Shown here piece after piece: positions 1 to 8,495 of a stretch of 21,669 nucleotides of DNA; the stretch's first letter is position 1, and each line of letters starts with the position of its first letter. The notes under the pieces are model-generated. The model was not told the origin of the DNA and ran no database searches. It saw only the letters and a list, made by a program, of their open reading frames with translations. The stretch lies in the NCBI GenBank assembly GCA_005881495.1, contig VBHI01000093.1:1-21669 (forward strand). The letters run 5' to 3'. This DNA comes from Chloroflexota bacterium (GTDB lineage Bacteria > Chloroflexota > Ktedonobacteria > Ktedonobacterales > Ktedonobacteraceae). Both the position numbers and the translations under genes were made by a program.

Positions 1-1233
1 CTTAGCATTGATACTCGCTGGCCCAACGTGGCGTTGGCTATCCATAATTTGCACCACGCCTTCGCCGTTGAGTGTTTTCAGCGCGTCATCGATGCTAGCG
101 TTTAGCGTGGGTACCTCTGCAATCGGCTGAAGTTTGGGTGTAAAGGTGCTACTGCGGTCGTAGTCACCACCACCCATATCCGCACTAAAGCCGTAGTGAA
201 AGGTGACATATACGTCGGTAGGCGCATCTTTGCTTGGTGGAAAGGCGATACGGCCCAGCACGGGGTCGATTGCGATCTTGTCTTGTGGAATATGCGCCCA
301 ACCAATCACGGTATTACTTGCATCCGTGAGATCGCTCAGGTTGCAAACTTCGATGAGGTCGGATATTTTCTGCGTTGGCTGCTGCAGGTCGGGCAGGACA
401 GGCTTACCATCGACGTAGAGCAGGAGGCTCTTTGGATCGATGCCGTAATAGCTGTCCAGGTAGGCATCAAGCACGCGGCGGCTGATTGGCATAGGCACAT
501 CAGTTGGTGTGGCCAGGGGCGACATCTCATCTTTGCTCTGCGCGCGGCTGAATAAGGGTGTGTTGTTCCCGAGCGGACTGAACAGGTAGCGACGGGGGTC
601 CGCTGGGAACTGAACGGCGGGTGAGTTGGTCAGAGCATATGCGTGTAAGCGCCAGAGGAAAATGCCGATATTTGGTATGTTGTAGCGACCACGGCCGCTG
701 GCTATATGGCGCACATCCACGCTATGGGCCACACTATCAAAGGCGCTATTCAGGCGCTCCAGGGGTTCCCACTTGCGCAGGTCAGGGCTATGCAGATTAT
801 TGGGGCGCAGGTGCTTCATATATTGAGTCGTGGCCAGCAATTGGAAGAACTCCACGACGTGCGCACTCCAGTGTGTCGTGCTGCGTGCGAGTTCCTCAAG
901 CATGGAAACAGTGCCCTTGCGCCGACGAAAGCCAATCGTGTTGGCCACTTCGGCGCGACGAGCAACAGAGAGGGCGTCCGCTGTACCCTTTGATGCCAGC
1001 TTGATATCGTATAGGCCGCGGTAGCCGATCAGGTCTCCGATATAGGGGATGACCCACTCAGCGCACGTCTCGATGAACTGGTCATCGTAGAGCTGCGCCA
1101 GGTTTTCCTCGGCAACCGCTACCTGCTCAGCGAGAACTGCGAACAGAGCCTTTAATGATTCGCCTTGCTCAGCATCGCGGATACGATAAATGGCAGGCAG
1201 TAGGGCATACAACGTTTCTGTATCAAAACTCAT
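1..1233 (-). CDS. Phage tail protein, P2 gpI-like (3'-partial at window edge)
   Basis: My own reading of the minus strand finds an open frame from ATG at 1233 with no stop down to base 1, giving 411 residues; the C-terminus lies outside the window. The N-terminus reads MSFDTETLYALLPAIYRIRD, followed by a segment with LYDDQFIETCAEWVIPYIGDLIGYR (residues about 49-73), typical of the tail protein that follows the two baseplate-J proteins in eCIS loci and resembles P2 gpI at its N-terminus. In P2 this protein sits in the wedge and connects baseplate to fibres; an equivalent role here is inferred. The start overlaps the TGA of a 25-codon micro-ORF (ATGA). The unusual junction upstream is described separately. 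Family assignment is by recalled sequence pattern. Confidence 0.85.
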   Translation of the reverse strand, partial: MSFDTETLYALLPAIYRIRDAEQGESLKALFAVLAEQVAVAEENLAQLYDDQFIETCAEWVIPYIGDLIGYRGLYDIKLASKGTADALSVARRAEVANTIGFRRRKGTVSMLEELARSTTHWSAHVVEFFQLLATTQYMKHLRPNNLHSPDLRKWEPLERLNSAFDSVAHSVDVRHIASGRGRYNIPNIGIFLWRLHAYALTNSPAVQFPADPRRYLFSPLGNNTPLFSRAQSKDEMSPLATPTDVPMPISRRVLDAYLDSYYGIDPKSLLLYVDGKPVLPDLQQPTQKISDLIEVCNLSDLTDASNTVIGWAHIPQDKIAIDPVLGRIAFPPSKDAPTDVYVTFHYGFSADMGGGDYDRSSTFTPKLQPIAEVPTLNASIDDALKTLNGEGVVQIMDSQRHVGPASINAK

Positions 1234-1307
1234 GACATCACCCCCGAGAGCCAGTAGGGGCGGGTCTTGACCCGCCCAGTGTACAAGGTCACTTTATCAA
1301 AACTCAT
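1230..1307 (-). other. 25-codon micro-ORF from a duplicated gene start
   Basis: ATG at 1307 overlaps the TGA of the upstream baseplate gene (ATGA), and this frame runs 25 codons to a TGA that overlaps the ATG of the tail protein gene at 1233 (ATGA again). The peptide starts MSFDKVTLY, almost the same as the real gene start MSFDTETLY, then reads through a palindrome as GRVKTRPYW. I see no domain. The likely role, if any, is to carry ribosomes across the inserted bases so that the tail protein stays coupled to its upstream neighbour. It could equally be a by-product of the duplication. Confidence 0.35.
1258..1277. repeat. Perfect 9-bp palindrome with TT loop (mobile short-repeat candidate)
   Basis: On the plus strand GGGCGGGTC, then TT, then GACCCGCCC form a perfect 9-bp stem. 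The element is preceded by GTAG, as is a second palindrome at 17203-17225, which suggests one family of interspersed short palindromes. There is no T-run after it on the minus strand and it lies inside an operon, so I do not call it a terminator, although the RNA hairpin could reduce read-through or mark an mRNA end. Confidence 0.7.
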
Positions 1308-3826
1308 AGCATCACTCCCAGATCATCAAGTGGCGCAGGATCAAGAGTGAGCAACTCCGCTGCGAGTATGCCTCCCCTGGTGCCAGGCTGGGGCACCGCT
1401 GCCACAAGAATATCGTTCAATAGCCTGTTACTCCCGGGTGGGAAGAAATGGCTAATACTGGACGCACGGACTCTTGCGAGCTCAAAGAAAATCAGGTGGA
1501 AAGGGCGGTAAAGTTTGTAGAGGTCCACCGCCACTACTCCCGGCACGGCCTGCATGGTGGCGATGACCTCGCTCTGCGTCACCGGCTGACCAAATGCTCG
1601 TGCAGCGAAGGAGAAAGAATCGCGCAAGGCTTTCTCAACCGCTGCCAGCACAAGGTCTTGTGCATAATCAGGGTCCACTTTGACCCTGGCAGCCATTCTG
1701 AAATACGCCTGTCGGTATGTCTGTACACGCAGAGGAATGTAGGGATCGCCCGCCATCTGCATAGCAGAGAGGAGGTTCTTGTAGGTTGGGCTGCCCTCAC
1801 TGACCGCCTGGCCATTGGTGCCGGCGACAGTCACGAACACGCCGCGGACCTGGCCGCTCCACGTCCAGGTTGCCAGAGCCTTAGCAATGCCGGAGAAGGC
1901 GCGGGCAAAATCTTCGTAGTCCTGCAGCGAGACGATGCGATCCAGAGTCATGACGGTCAGTGGTGCATTGCGGCGTGCATCGTCAAGCACTTCGGGGTCA
2001 GCCGCCCCGCTGGCGTCCAATGGGTTTGTCACACCCTTGACGCCCAGTGGGCGCGTCATCAACAGGCTGAGTTGTCCTGCTTTGACCAGTCCTCCTGTCC
2101 CAATGCCTTTACGATACGTTGCGCGTATATTTCCCTGGCCCGTCGGAGGGCGAGCGCCTGTAAGCCCATCGCCAAATTCGACGCTTGTTTTTTGATCGTC
2201 ACTGGTGTTGGTTACGAAGATGCGCTCGCGAGATTCATGTCCATAGAGTGTAGGCACTTCGTGCCACTTGATGTCGTTGACGCGTACCTCCAGGGTCGAT
2301 TCCGCGCCACTTGCCGTTGACGAGCTGGTGTAGGTGAGCGGCGACTGGCGCAAGGTGAACTGCTGGTAGGACTGGCTGGCATCACCGCTGCCAAGCACTT
2401 CGTTGGCCACAGTTTCCCCGTGCGTAGCGCGCGCAACGTTAGCGTTAATGCTGACCGTTGTCGGATCATAGCTATTTTGCAGGCTCGTGCTCAGTGTGAT
2501 GCTCATTCCGTCGCGTGGGACATTTTTGATGGAGATAACTTCGCTGATCGGTGGGTCGCTGGTGGCTGACCCTGGTGCCATGCCACTAACAACGAGTGTT
2601 TGCCCAGCTTGAAGGTCTGATGCGGCCTGGGCAAGGGCGATCTCACTGTCACCCGCTTGCAGCGGTGTGGGTATCTTCGGTGTCTCTGCTATGTCTAGCT
2701 TCTCACTCTGAGCAAAAACGACCACACTGCGTAAGTGCGTGGCAAAGTTCGGCAAGTAATTCCCAGTATCGAGCGTCAACTTGGTAGTTTTTGTCGTTAG
2801 AGTGTAGTCTTTAGGTGAGGACTCTGAAACTCCTGTAACAAGGTAGAGTTTACAGTATGTGAGATAGGAGAGCACGACCCAGCTATCTTGGGGAGCGACC
2901 GTCGGCACGATACTTGAGTATGTCGCATCCAGGTTGATTGGACTGGATAAGCTATATTTCCATTCATGTTTACTAGTATCTATCTCACTCGTAAATTTGT
3001 CAGTAATGTCTTTGGGTAATAAGCGCACATCAGGCGCATTGGAGCCAAAAAGTGCGGCACGTTTGCGGAATACGTAGCACGAAGCATCGCTCGCGGGATT
3101 CATATTCACTGATCCTAATCCTCTATCCCACGTCACAAGTGTACGCGCATTATTGGGATCGGGAGTGATAGTCGTGATAATGCGGAAATCCCATTGCTGG
3201 CTGTTGGCACTCCCTTCACGGTCTTTCGTATTCCCCTTTTGAGCTTGCCAAGGCTGCGTCAATTGCGGCTTGAGCGCGTTCCAGGCGGCCTTTGCCTCGA
3301 TCTTTTCAATCGTCTCAAACGTCTGTGGCAACTGACCTGGACCTGGAATACTCTGTACTTTCGTGCCAATATCGATGGTCGCCTGGCCGGGAGCTCCCTT
3401 TGCATCTTCCACGGTAAAGGCCAGAAAGGTGCTGGCCGCGACGCCGGGTCGCAGCTTATAGCCGATGAGTCGCGCAAGCTCAATCAGCGAGATCCGCTCG
3501 GTTGCTGTTCGCAGGTAGGACTCGTTGGCAATGCGCTCCTGGTAGAAGGTGAGCACATCGGCGACCGTTGCCCAGGCATCGAGAAGCGCGATAGAGAAGT
3601 CATTGTCATCACGCGTTTTGAGCTGCTGGAGCGCCAGAAAGTCCTGGGCAAACAGCGAGAGACGCGCCAACATGCTGTCTTTGAACTGCGCATGCGTGCC
3701 GACGCGATAGGCAATAGCCGATAAACCAGGTCTGTTGTACACCGTGGCGGGCGTCTCGACAGTAATGCCTTCGCAGCAGTCGCAGTCGTTCAAATTGACG
3801 AGAGAGACATCGGTGACATCGCTCAT
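1304..3826 (-). CDS. Baseplate assembly protein, second baseplate-J paralogue (Afp12-like)
   Basis: 840 residues. The N-terminal part has the helical segment with LLDAWATVADVLTFYQERI (about residues 84-102) and ISLIELARLIGYKLRPG, found in the larger baseplate-J type wedge proteins of eCIS. The middle has a glycine-rich turn (GIGTGGLVKAG) and the C-terminal third has LDASGAADPEVLDDARRNAP followed by LQDYEDFARAF, the same order as in its upstream neighbour, so the two are paralogues. Such proteins form the wedges around the hub and change shape at firing. The start ATG shares one base with the TAA of the preceding gene (TAATG), and GGAGGGAGG lies just upstream. The N-terminus has NDCDCCEG, a cysteine cluster of unknown meaning. 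Complete and undamaged. Confidence 0.92.
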   Translation of the reverse strand: MSDVTDVSLVNLNDCDCCEGITVETPATVYNRPGLSAIAYRVGTHAQFKDSMLARLSLFAQDFLALQQLKTRDDNDFSIALLDAWATVADVLTFYQERIANESYLRTATERISLIELARLIGYKLRPGVAASTFLAFTVEDAKGAPGQATIDIGTKVQSIPGPGQLPQTFETIEKIEAKAAWNALKPQLTQPWQAQKGNTKDREGSANSQQWDFRIITTITPDPNNARTLVTWDRGLGSVNMNPASDASCYVFRKRAALFGSNAPDVRLLPKDITDKFTSEIDTSKHEWKYSLSSPINLDATYSSIVPTVAPQDSWVVLSYLTYCKLYLVTGVSESSPKDYTLTTKTTKLTLDTGNYLPNFATHLRSVVVFAQSEKLDIAETPKIPTPLQAGDSEIALAQAASDLQAGQTLVVSGMAPGSATSDPPISEVISIKNVPRDGMSITLSTSLQNSYDPTTVSINANVARATHGETVANEVLGSGDASQSYQQFTLRQSPLTYTSSSTASGAESTLEVRVNDIKWHEVPTLYGHESRERIFVTNTSDDQKTSVEFGDGLTGARPPTGQGNIRATYRKGIGTGGLVKAGQLSLLMTRPLGVKGVTNPLDASGAADPEVLDDARRNAPLTVMTLDRIVSLQDYEDFARAFSGIAKALATWTWSGQVRGVFVTVAGTNGQAVSEGSPTYKNLLSAMQMAGDPYIPLRVQTYRQAYFRMAARVKVDPDYAQDLVLAAVEKALRDSFSFAARAFGQPVTQSEVIATMQAVPGVVAVDLYKLYRPFHLIFFELARVRASSISHFFPPGSNRLLNDILVAAVPQPGTRGGILAAELLTLDPAPLDDLGVML

Positions 3827-6342
3827 TATTTACCTCCCTCCATGGTCAAACGAAAAACCCCGTGCTCCGGGAAGTTCGGATCGTTGTCGAGGCGTGCAAT
3901 CTCCATGCGTCCCATTTCGAGCTTCCCGTTAGCCAGTGCTATCTGCTGTGGATCGGGCCGATCCTGGCGCTGAAACAATGTGATTTGCACAAATGAGACT
4001 CCTTCGACCGCCATTACCGCGGCATACAGGGGGCTGAGGTAGACTGGCTGCCCAAACGTGAAGTTATCAGAGTGGAAAACTCCCCGTCGTCCATCTGGCA
4101 GAATGCGGCTGCTGAAGACCTGCAGGAGCGCAGCTTTGACATGACTGCGGAAGTAGTCTGGCAGCACGCAGACCGTCATGTTGATCTCCAGCGAGACATA
4201 CAGTGGGTCGTCGATCTCCATATCATAACCAGCCATACGATACTTATCCATGCGCTGGTACAGTGCTGTCTTAAAGTCGTCGTTGACAGGTACGCCTCCT
4301 TCGCGATCTACAGAGAGGAAGACGGTACGCCAACTGCCCGTCCAGCGAAAGGTTGCCGCGGCTCGCTGGATGGTTGGGTCGCGCTGGGCAACCTCAGCGT
4401 AGTCTTGCTGGGTCACGGCGCGTTCCTGGATGCGAAAGGCGCTGGGTGCTTTCTGGCGCACATCCTCGCTACTCTCTGGCTCAGCACCGCCGCGTGCGGC
4501 CAGCGGATTGCGCACGCTCACGATAGCGGGGTTATCAATCAGGATATGGGCAATGCTCTCGGCTCCCACATTGCCGCGCACGCCGTTGCCGACGCGATAG
4601 TCGGCGGTGAAGATACTCTCCGGCTCAGGGCGTAAGCCGTACTTATCATCACCAAAACGAAGATACGCGCTTCCATCGGTCTCGGTCTCTACGACAAAAT
4701 ACTTGTCGGTTGGACCGCTGCCTAACAGGTCGTAAAGCGGCGTCCATGCTTTGGGTGTCAGATCTAACGAGTTGCTCAGTTTGATGACTGGCAGCGTGTC
4801 TGAGACGCTCCAGTTCATCACGGCGCTGGCTGATGGCGGTGATTTCGTAGCATCATAGGGCACGGCATGGGTGAGGGGTCGCCCTTGCAAGTGCGGACGG
4901 TAGCGTGGGTAGATAGCGACCGCATTGTGTGGCTCGCAACGGTTCCCACTCGGCACGAGTGCCTCGGAGAGAACGGACGCGGGAACGGGTTCAAGTGTCT
5001 CTGCTGGTATGCTACGACCCGCATCGGCCAGCACGATATTGCCGCGTGCAACGCTCACATCGTCAATTGGCAGCTGGTCGCCGTTTTCGAGCGTGAGGGT
5101 AGAAGAGATACAGAGCGGAAAGGGCAGGGCATCATCGCTGTGCCACTCGATCTCGGTCACATCTAGTGAGTTGTCGTTGGGGAGTTCCTGAAATTGCCCT
5201 CCCAGAGGGTCCTGAATGAGCCTGACATCCGTTAGTCGTACGGCGCAGCGATGAGTAGGATCGGCATCCGCTGCTACACCGGTCTGTGGCCCGCGTACCT
5301 CTTCAAAGATCAGCACGTCACCCTTGTTCAAATTCGGCAAATGGCCCTGCAACGTGGCGTTAGTGGCTCCTTTGGGTAAGCAGCAGTCGTGCGCTCCCCA
5401 GGTATAGAAGGTGAGTTCGTTGTGTGCCTGGTACAGTTCATCGACGTCCTCCATCGTCTCAAATACCTCCGGGTTGAGGGCCAGGACTGCGGCATAGGTA
5501 GATGGATTTGACGAGATATGCACGGGCTGGACTGTAAGCCGCGTGAAGAACTGGGTTCCTTGCGGCAGCGGAGATGGACCAGCACCCGCTTTCACGAGGT
5601 CGGTGTTTACCTGCACCTGCACCCAGACACGAGCATTGCTGCCATCATGCATGAAGTAATCCACGAATCGTGCATGGCGTCGGACCGAGATACGTCGATG
5701 AGCCGTTCCCAGGTAAGCCTCTGTAGCGATGGCATCTTGTTGGTAGCTCAGGTAGTCGCCGACGTAGGCCAGCAGTTCTACCAGAACGATACCAAGGTCA
5801 GCCGGGTTGCGCTCTTTCCATTGCGGCAACAGCACCGCCATGCGATCGAGCATCAACTGGCGCAAGCTCGTGTAGTCCTTGGCCAGGTAATCGATCTCTG
5901 GTTCAGAACGGGCCTCCGGCGGGCATACTTGCTCATCCAGGCAATCAAAGTCGTTAGGGCAATCGATCTTGAACGAGAAGTCAACAGTCGAGAGCAGCGG
6001 GTCAAAGTGATCCGGCTGCCGCAGATCTTCGGCATTGCGTATCAGACGCAGCGTGTAGATCGAGAAATCGCCCGGCGCATTGACCTGGACGCTCAGCACA
6101 TTGGCCGGATTGCCTGCATTATCAGTACCGACCGTGATATGGGTAGCTGCCACATTGGTGATGCGCTCGCCTCCACGGATGAGTATGTTCGCTGGGGTCA
6201 GTGTCGTGTCGGTCATAGGTTTAATGAAAGTCACGTATAAAGTGCCCTCGTTCTGATCGACCTCCAAATAGTCGATGCCATTGAGGGTTGTATGACGACG
6301 CACCGCTTCCCGTCGCCGTTCATCGCAGCAGAAGTAGATCAT
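3826..6342 (-). CDS. Baseplate assembly protein, first baseplate-J paralogue (Afp11-like)
   Basis: 838 residues, starting MIYFCCDERRREAV, a start I recall as typical of the first large wedge protein of these loci. Around residues 160-235 it carries EIDYLAKDYTSLRQLMLDRM and the block ADLGIVLVELLAYVGDYLSY; later come GNGVRGNVGAESIAHI and ARGGAEPESSEDVRQKAP, hallmarks of the baseplate-J family (T4 gp6 / P2 gpJ). It should pair with the following gene's product in the wedge. Cysteines in IDCPNDFDCLDEQVCPPE (about residues 130-147) look like a small structured link. The ATG lies 23 bases inside the preceding gp25-like gene, much deeper than other overlaps here, and only a weak CAGAG sits upstream, so initiation probably depends on coupling. 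Confidence 0.93.
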   Translation of the reverse strand: MIYFCCDERRREAVRRHTTLNGIDYLEVDQNEGTLYVTFIKPMTDTTLTPANILIRGGERITNVAATHITVGTDNAGNPANVLSVQVNAPGDFSIYTLRLIRNAEDLRQPDHFDPLLSTVDFSFKIDCPNDFDCLDEQVCPPEARSEPEIDYLAKDYTSLRQLMLDRMAVLLPQWKERNPADLGIVLVELLAYVGDYLSYQQDAIATEAYLGTAHRRISVRRHARFVDYFMHDGSNARVWVQVQVNTDLVKAGAGPSPLPQGTQFFTRLTVQPVHISSNPSTYAAVLALNPEVFETMEDVDELYQAHNELTFYTWGAHDCCLPKGATNATLQGHLPNLNKGDVLIFEEVRGPQTGVAADADPTHRCAVRLTDVRLIQDPLGGQFQELPNDNSLDVTEIEWHSDDALPFPLCISSTLTLENGDQLPIDDVSVARGNIVLADAGRSIPAETLEPVPASVLSEALVPSGNRCEPHNAVAIYPRYRPHLQGRPLTHAVPYDATKSPPSASAVMNWSVSDTLPVIKLSNSLDLTPKAWTPLYDLLGSGPTDKYFVVETETDGSAYLRFGDDKYGLRPEPESIFTADYRVGNGVRGNVGAESIAHILIDNPAIVSVRNPLAARGGAEPESSEDVRQKAPSAFRIQERAVTQQDYAEVAQRDPTIQRAAATFRWTGSWRTVFLSVDREGGVPVNDDFKTALYQRMDKYRMAGYDMEIDDPLYVSLEINMTVCVLPDYFRSHVKAALLQVFSSRILPDGRRGVFHSDNFTFGQPVYLSPLYAAVMAVEGVSFVQITLFQRQDRPDPQQIALANGKLEMGRMEIARLDNDPNFPEHGVFRLTMEGGK

Positions 6343-6613
6343 AGCTCTGCACGTTCACGGCGTTGACCTGAATGAGGTCACCGAGCCACTGTTGCAGCGC
6401 GCCCTGGATAGTGAGCTGGGTAGCGGCCGCGAGCGCATCTCCGTTAGGTGCAAAAACCAACTGCAGCACGCCGCAGCCAAAGGTTGGGCGATTGACGCGC
6501 TCGCCAGGTGAGGTAAACAGCACCTGCTCAATCAGATCGCGAATATGTTTAGCATCACTGGTATCGGCAGTATGGCCGCGCCCGTCGAAGTGAAATGGAT
6601 AATCAAGCTGCAT
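6320..6613 (-). CDS. gp25/GPW-like baseplate wedge protein, apparently C-terminally truncated
   Basis: 97 residues. The family signature is clear: YPFHFDGRG near the start, HIRDLIEQVLFTSPGERVNR at about residues 23-42, then FGCGVLQLVFAPN and LQQWLGDLIQVNAV. gp25-like proteins are lysozyme-like folds without activity that connect sheath to baseplate wedge. Family members usually run about 115-140 residues and end in a strand resembling L-V-V-Y; here the chain stops after NVQSYDLLLLR. The final codons coincide with the ATG of the next gene in another frame, as if a deletion joined the two. The start shares one base with the TAA of the PAAR-like gene. Loss of the last strands may impair folding; a naturally short variant is possible. 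Confidence 0.88.
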   Translation of the reverse strand: MQLDYPFHFDGRGHTADTSDAKHIRDLIEQVLFTSPGERVNRPTFGCGVLQLVFAPNGDALAAATQLTIQGALQQWLGDLIQVNAVNVQSYDLLLLR

Positions 6614-6930
6614 TACGTCCCCCTAACTTGTACTTGCGTCACCAGAATCAGCAAGCCCGTCCCGGTAGGCGTGCAGATGGCCTGGCTATCCTGGAGTAAG
6701 ACAGGGATGCCACCTGCAAACACTCTGGTCGCGCCGGTAATCCATTGAGCCATCACACACGGTGGCAGCATTGCTGCCACCTGCGCACAGCCAGCGACGA
6801 CATAAGGACTGGTTTGCGTGACAATTGGCTGTCCACCAACCAGCACCCGCGGGTTGGGGACGAGAGGCTGTGCTTGACCGGCGTGCATACAGGTTACGGT
6901 TGCCCCCACATGTAAAAGAAAGCCTGGCAT
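6613..6930 (-). CDS. PAAR-like spike tip protein (Afp10-like)
   Basis: 105 residues. It starts MPGFLLHVGATVTCMHAG and has two similar halves: PNPRVLVGGQPIVTQ (about residues 25-39) and TGATRVFAGGIPVLLQDS (about 66-83). This hydrophobic, glycine-rich repeat pattern is that of PAAR-like proteins that cap the spike and pierce the target membrane. Cysteines at residues 14, 48, 58 and 86 could help bind metal, as in PAAR tips, though the classic histidine pattern is not obvious. A strong ribosome binding site, GGAGGTGA, overlaps the stop of the preceding gpV-like gene, so this gene can be initiated even if the upstream reading frame is broken. Confidence 0.85.
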   Translation of the reverse strand: MPGFLLHVGATVTCMHAGQAQPLVPNPRVLVGGQPIVTQTSPYVVAGCAQVAAMLPPCVMAQWITGATRVFAGGIPVLLQDSQAICTPTGTGLLILVTQVQVRGT

Positions 6931-6932
6931 GC

Positions 6933-7362
6933 TTAAATCACCTCCAATGCGCCATCGTTAATCGAAACCTGTGGGCCTGTCAGTTGAATCGATCCCCCCA
7001 TGCCATTGTCGATCTCGATGCCCAGGGCGGTCATCTTAATCTTCTGTCCACCTGATGTCTGGAGTGTAATGCCACCCAAGCCGGGTGTGTCGTCGAGCAA
7101 GATGCTGTTTCCGCCGTCGGTTTGGATCAACACTTTGTTATAGGGCGGTGGAGGTACGAGCAGTGTGGGCGGCATCTCTGCTACCGAACCCCACCAGCAG
7201 CCCGACCAGATGGGGTAAGGGAGCACATGGCATGGCCCAGCCGCTCTCGTCATCGCCCATTACATCCGGCACTCTGGCTTTAACGCGTCCGATCATCAGT
7301 GGATCATCAATGTCGGTCACGATACCGCGATATTTCCCATAAAATGTATAATCATCGTTCAT
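6933..7362 (-). pseudogene. gpV/gp5-like spike base (VgrG OB-fold type), broken by internal deletion and frameshift
   Basis: The 5' frame, from ATG 7362 (ATGA overlap with the hub gene), encodes 48 residues typical of this family: [19 protein letters not shown] and GWAMPCAP. It then runs out of family sequence and stops at 7138. The +1 frame picks up at about 7217 with [12 protein letters not shown], followed by the normal end: NSILLDDTPGLGGITLQTSG and a beta-helix-like tail to TAA at 6933. Intact relatives, as I recall them, have about 30 residues between CAP and PIWSGC (a glycine-rich loop and a strand ending GDPxY). So about 86-92 bases were lost, not a multiple of three, at 7217-7221. The protein links hub to PAAR tip, so the break matters. 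Alternatives are an assembly error, or a +1 frameshift at CCC-T giving a shortened product. Confidence 0.82.
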
Positions 7363-8483
7363 GTCAGTACTAGTGGCAGCAAGGTGCCTGTCCCCTCTCT
7401 ACTAAGTGCAAATCGTTGTGTGTATGTACCGCGTGCAATGGTATGGGTGACGCGGCGCACATAGTAGTTGCCGTCATAGGCAAATCCAGCCCCGCGCACT
7501 CCTACCAGCCTGCGCGCTCGCAGCACATTGCCATAGCGTACCGTTTCAATCTCGCCTTCGGCTCTCACCGAGTCCGGTGAGTTGGTGACGGCGGCGATGG
7601 CTGATGTGGCCGCCTGTGCTGGATTCTGGTTGGCCGTTTCACGCAACTGAACAGTACGCTTAGCCGGTGTCGCAGCACTTACAAGTGGCGGCAAGCGCAA
7701 GGAGGGCAACGGAGGAATAGGAATGCTGAGCTTGGCGATAGGCTCGACAAAGCTTCCCTCTGTGCCAACGGGTGCTAGAGCATCATTTGAGAATTGTATA
7801 GTTGGGATATTGGTAGAAGGCCCCATATTCATGGAGATTGCCGACTGGGGAATGCTCGCGTGTGTTTCAGGTCCCCAATAGGCGGTATCTACGCCTAAGG
7901 TAAGCGGCTCTGTATAGAAGATAAAGCCGTTGCGTTTGGCCATGCGTCGAATAAATTTCAGGTCGGTTTCGTGCTGGCGGGGCACGCGCTGCAACTCAAT
8001 CGGTATATCGGTTGTTGGCGTCACCTGGTAGGGCGGCAGCAAGCCATACTGCGCGTAATTTGCCAGGATGCGGTTCACGATGATGAAGTCGGGCTGATTT
8101 TTGTAGGGTTGGTTTGCCTCTTTTAAGTCAAGCATCGCCCTGACATCTTTGCCCGTCACGGTTAGTGTGGACATGCCGGGATCGCTGCTGGGCGTGAACT
8201 GGTGGTGCGTAATCACACCGTTGATCAATACTTCCGGTGACACACCCAGCAAGACGCCGATCACAACGCGGTTGAACGGGTCAAGCGAGCCCCCGCTGAG
8301 CAAGCTGTAGCCCATGAGCGAATCCTTGCTCAAAGCGAAGGTCATCTGGAAGCCATCGCCCTGGTCCGCATCGTTCGTCACCTCGACATGCGTAAGTGAG
8401 GTCATCAGATCATAAGAAGCTGGCAAAGGGATGGTCTCGCCTACGAGCAGGATAAGACGGATACCCAGCAAGCTGGTCAGCAT
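7359..8483 (-). CDS. Phage late control D (gpD)-like baseplate hub protein
   Basis: 374 residues. It begins [20 protein letters not shown] and contains a pattern usual for gpD-type hubs: [21 protein letters not shown] near the N-terminus, [17 protein letters not shown] around residue 80, [18 protein letters not shown] around 105, and [20 protein letters not shown] around 165, followed by a C-terminal [21 protein letters not shown] strand. In VgrG and Afp8 this trimer-hub half is fused to the OB-fold half; here it is a separate gene directly upstream of the gpV-like gene. A GAGGAAG box precedes the start. The gene is intact. Confidence 0.9.
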   Translation of the reverse strand: MLTSLLGIRLILLVGETIPLPASYDLMTSLTHVEVTNDADQGDGFQMTFALSKDSLMGYSLLSGGSLDPFNRVVIGVLLGVSPEVLINGVITHHQFTPSSDPGMSTLTVTGKDVRAMLDLKEANQPYKNQPDFIIVNRILANYAQYGLLPPYQVTPTTDIPIELQRVPRQHETDLKFIRRMAKRNGFIFYTEPLTLGVDTAYWGPETHASIPQSAISMNMGPSTNIPTIQFSNDALAPVGTEGSFVEPIAKLSIPIPPLPSLRLPPLVSAATPAKRTVQLRETANQNPAQAATSAIAAVTNSPDSVRAEGEIETVRYGNVLRARRLVGVRGAGFAYDGNYYVRRVTHTIARGTYTQRFALSREGTGTLLPLVLT

Positions 8484-8495
8484 ATCTTCCTCATT

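Larger units (their letters stand above)
1208..1319 (-). repeat. Diverged direct duplication of the tail-protein gene start
   Basis: Two 38-base stretches, 1282-1319 and 1208-1245, match at 31 of 38 positions and lie 74 bases apart. Both contain GTGATG, ATGAGTTTTGATA and TTGTA in the same order. The downstream copy is the true start of the tail protein gene; the upstream copy overlaps the end of the previous gene. The palindrome at 1258-1277 lies between them. Confidence 0.8.

Noticed and set aside
196..555. Plus-strand open frames in the first 1.2 kb
   Set aside because: The minus strand carries one uninterrupted, recognisable tail-protein frame from 1233 to the edge, so these are shadows.
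1258..1277. Palindrome as a rho-independent terminator
   Set aside because: No T-run follows on the minus strand and the next gene is coupled through it.
1448..2320. Plus-strand 290-codon open frame
   Set aside because: It lies opposite a clear baseplate-J gene, has no family resemblance and reads as a codon-bias shadow; the same holds for the plus-strand frames at 5518-6240 and 13422-14159.
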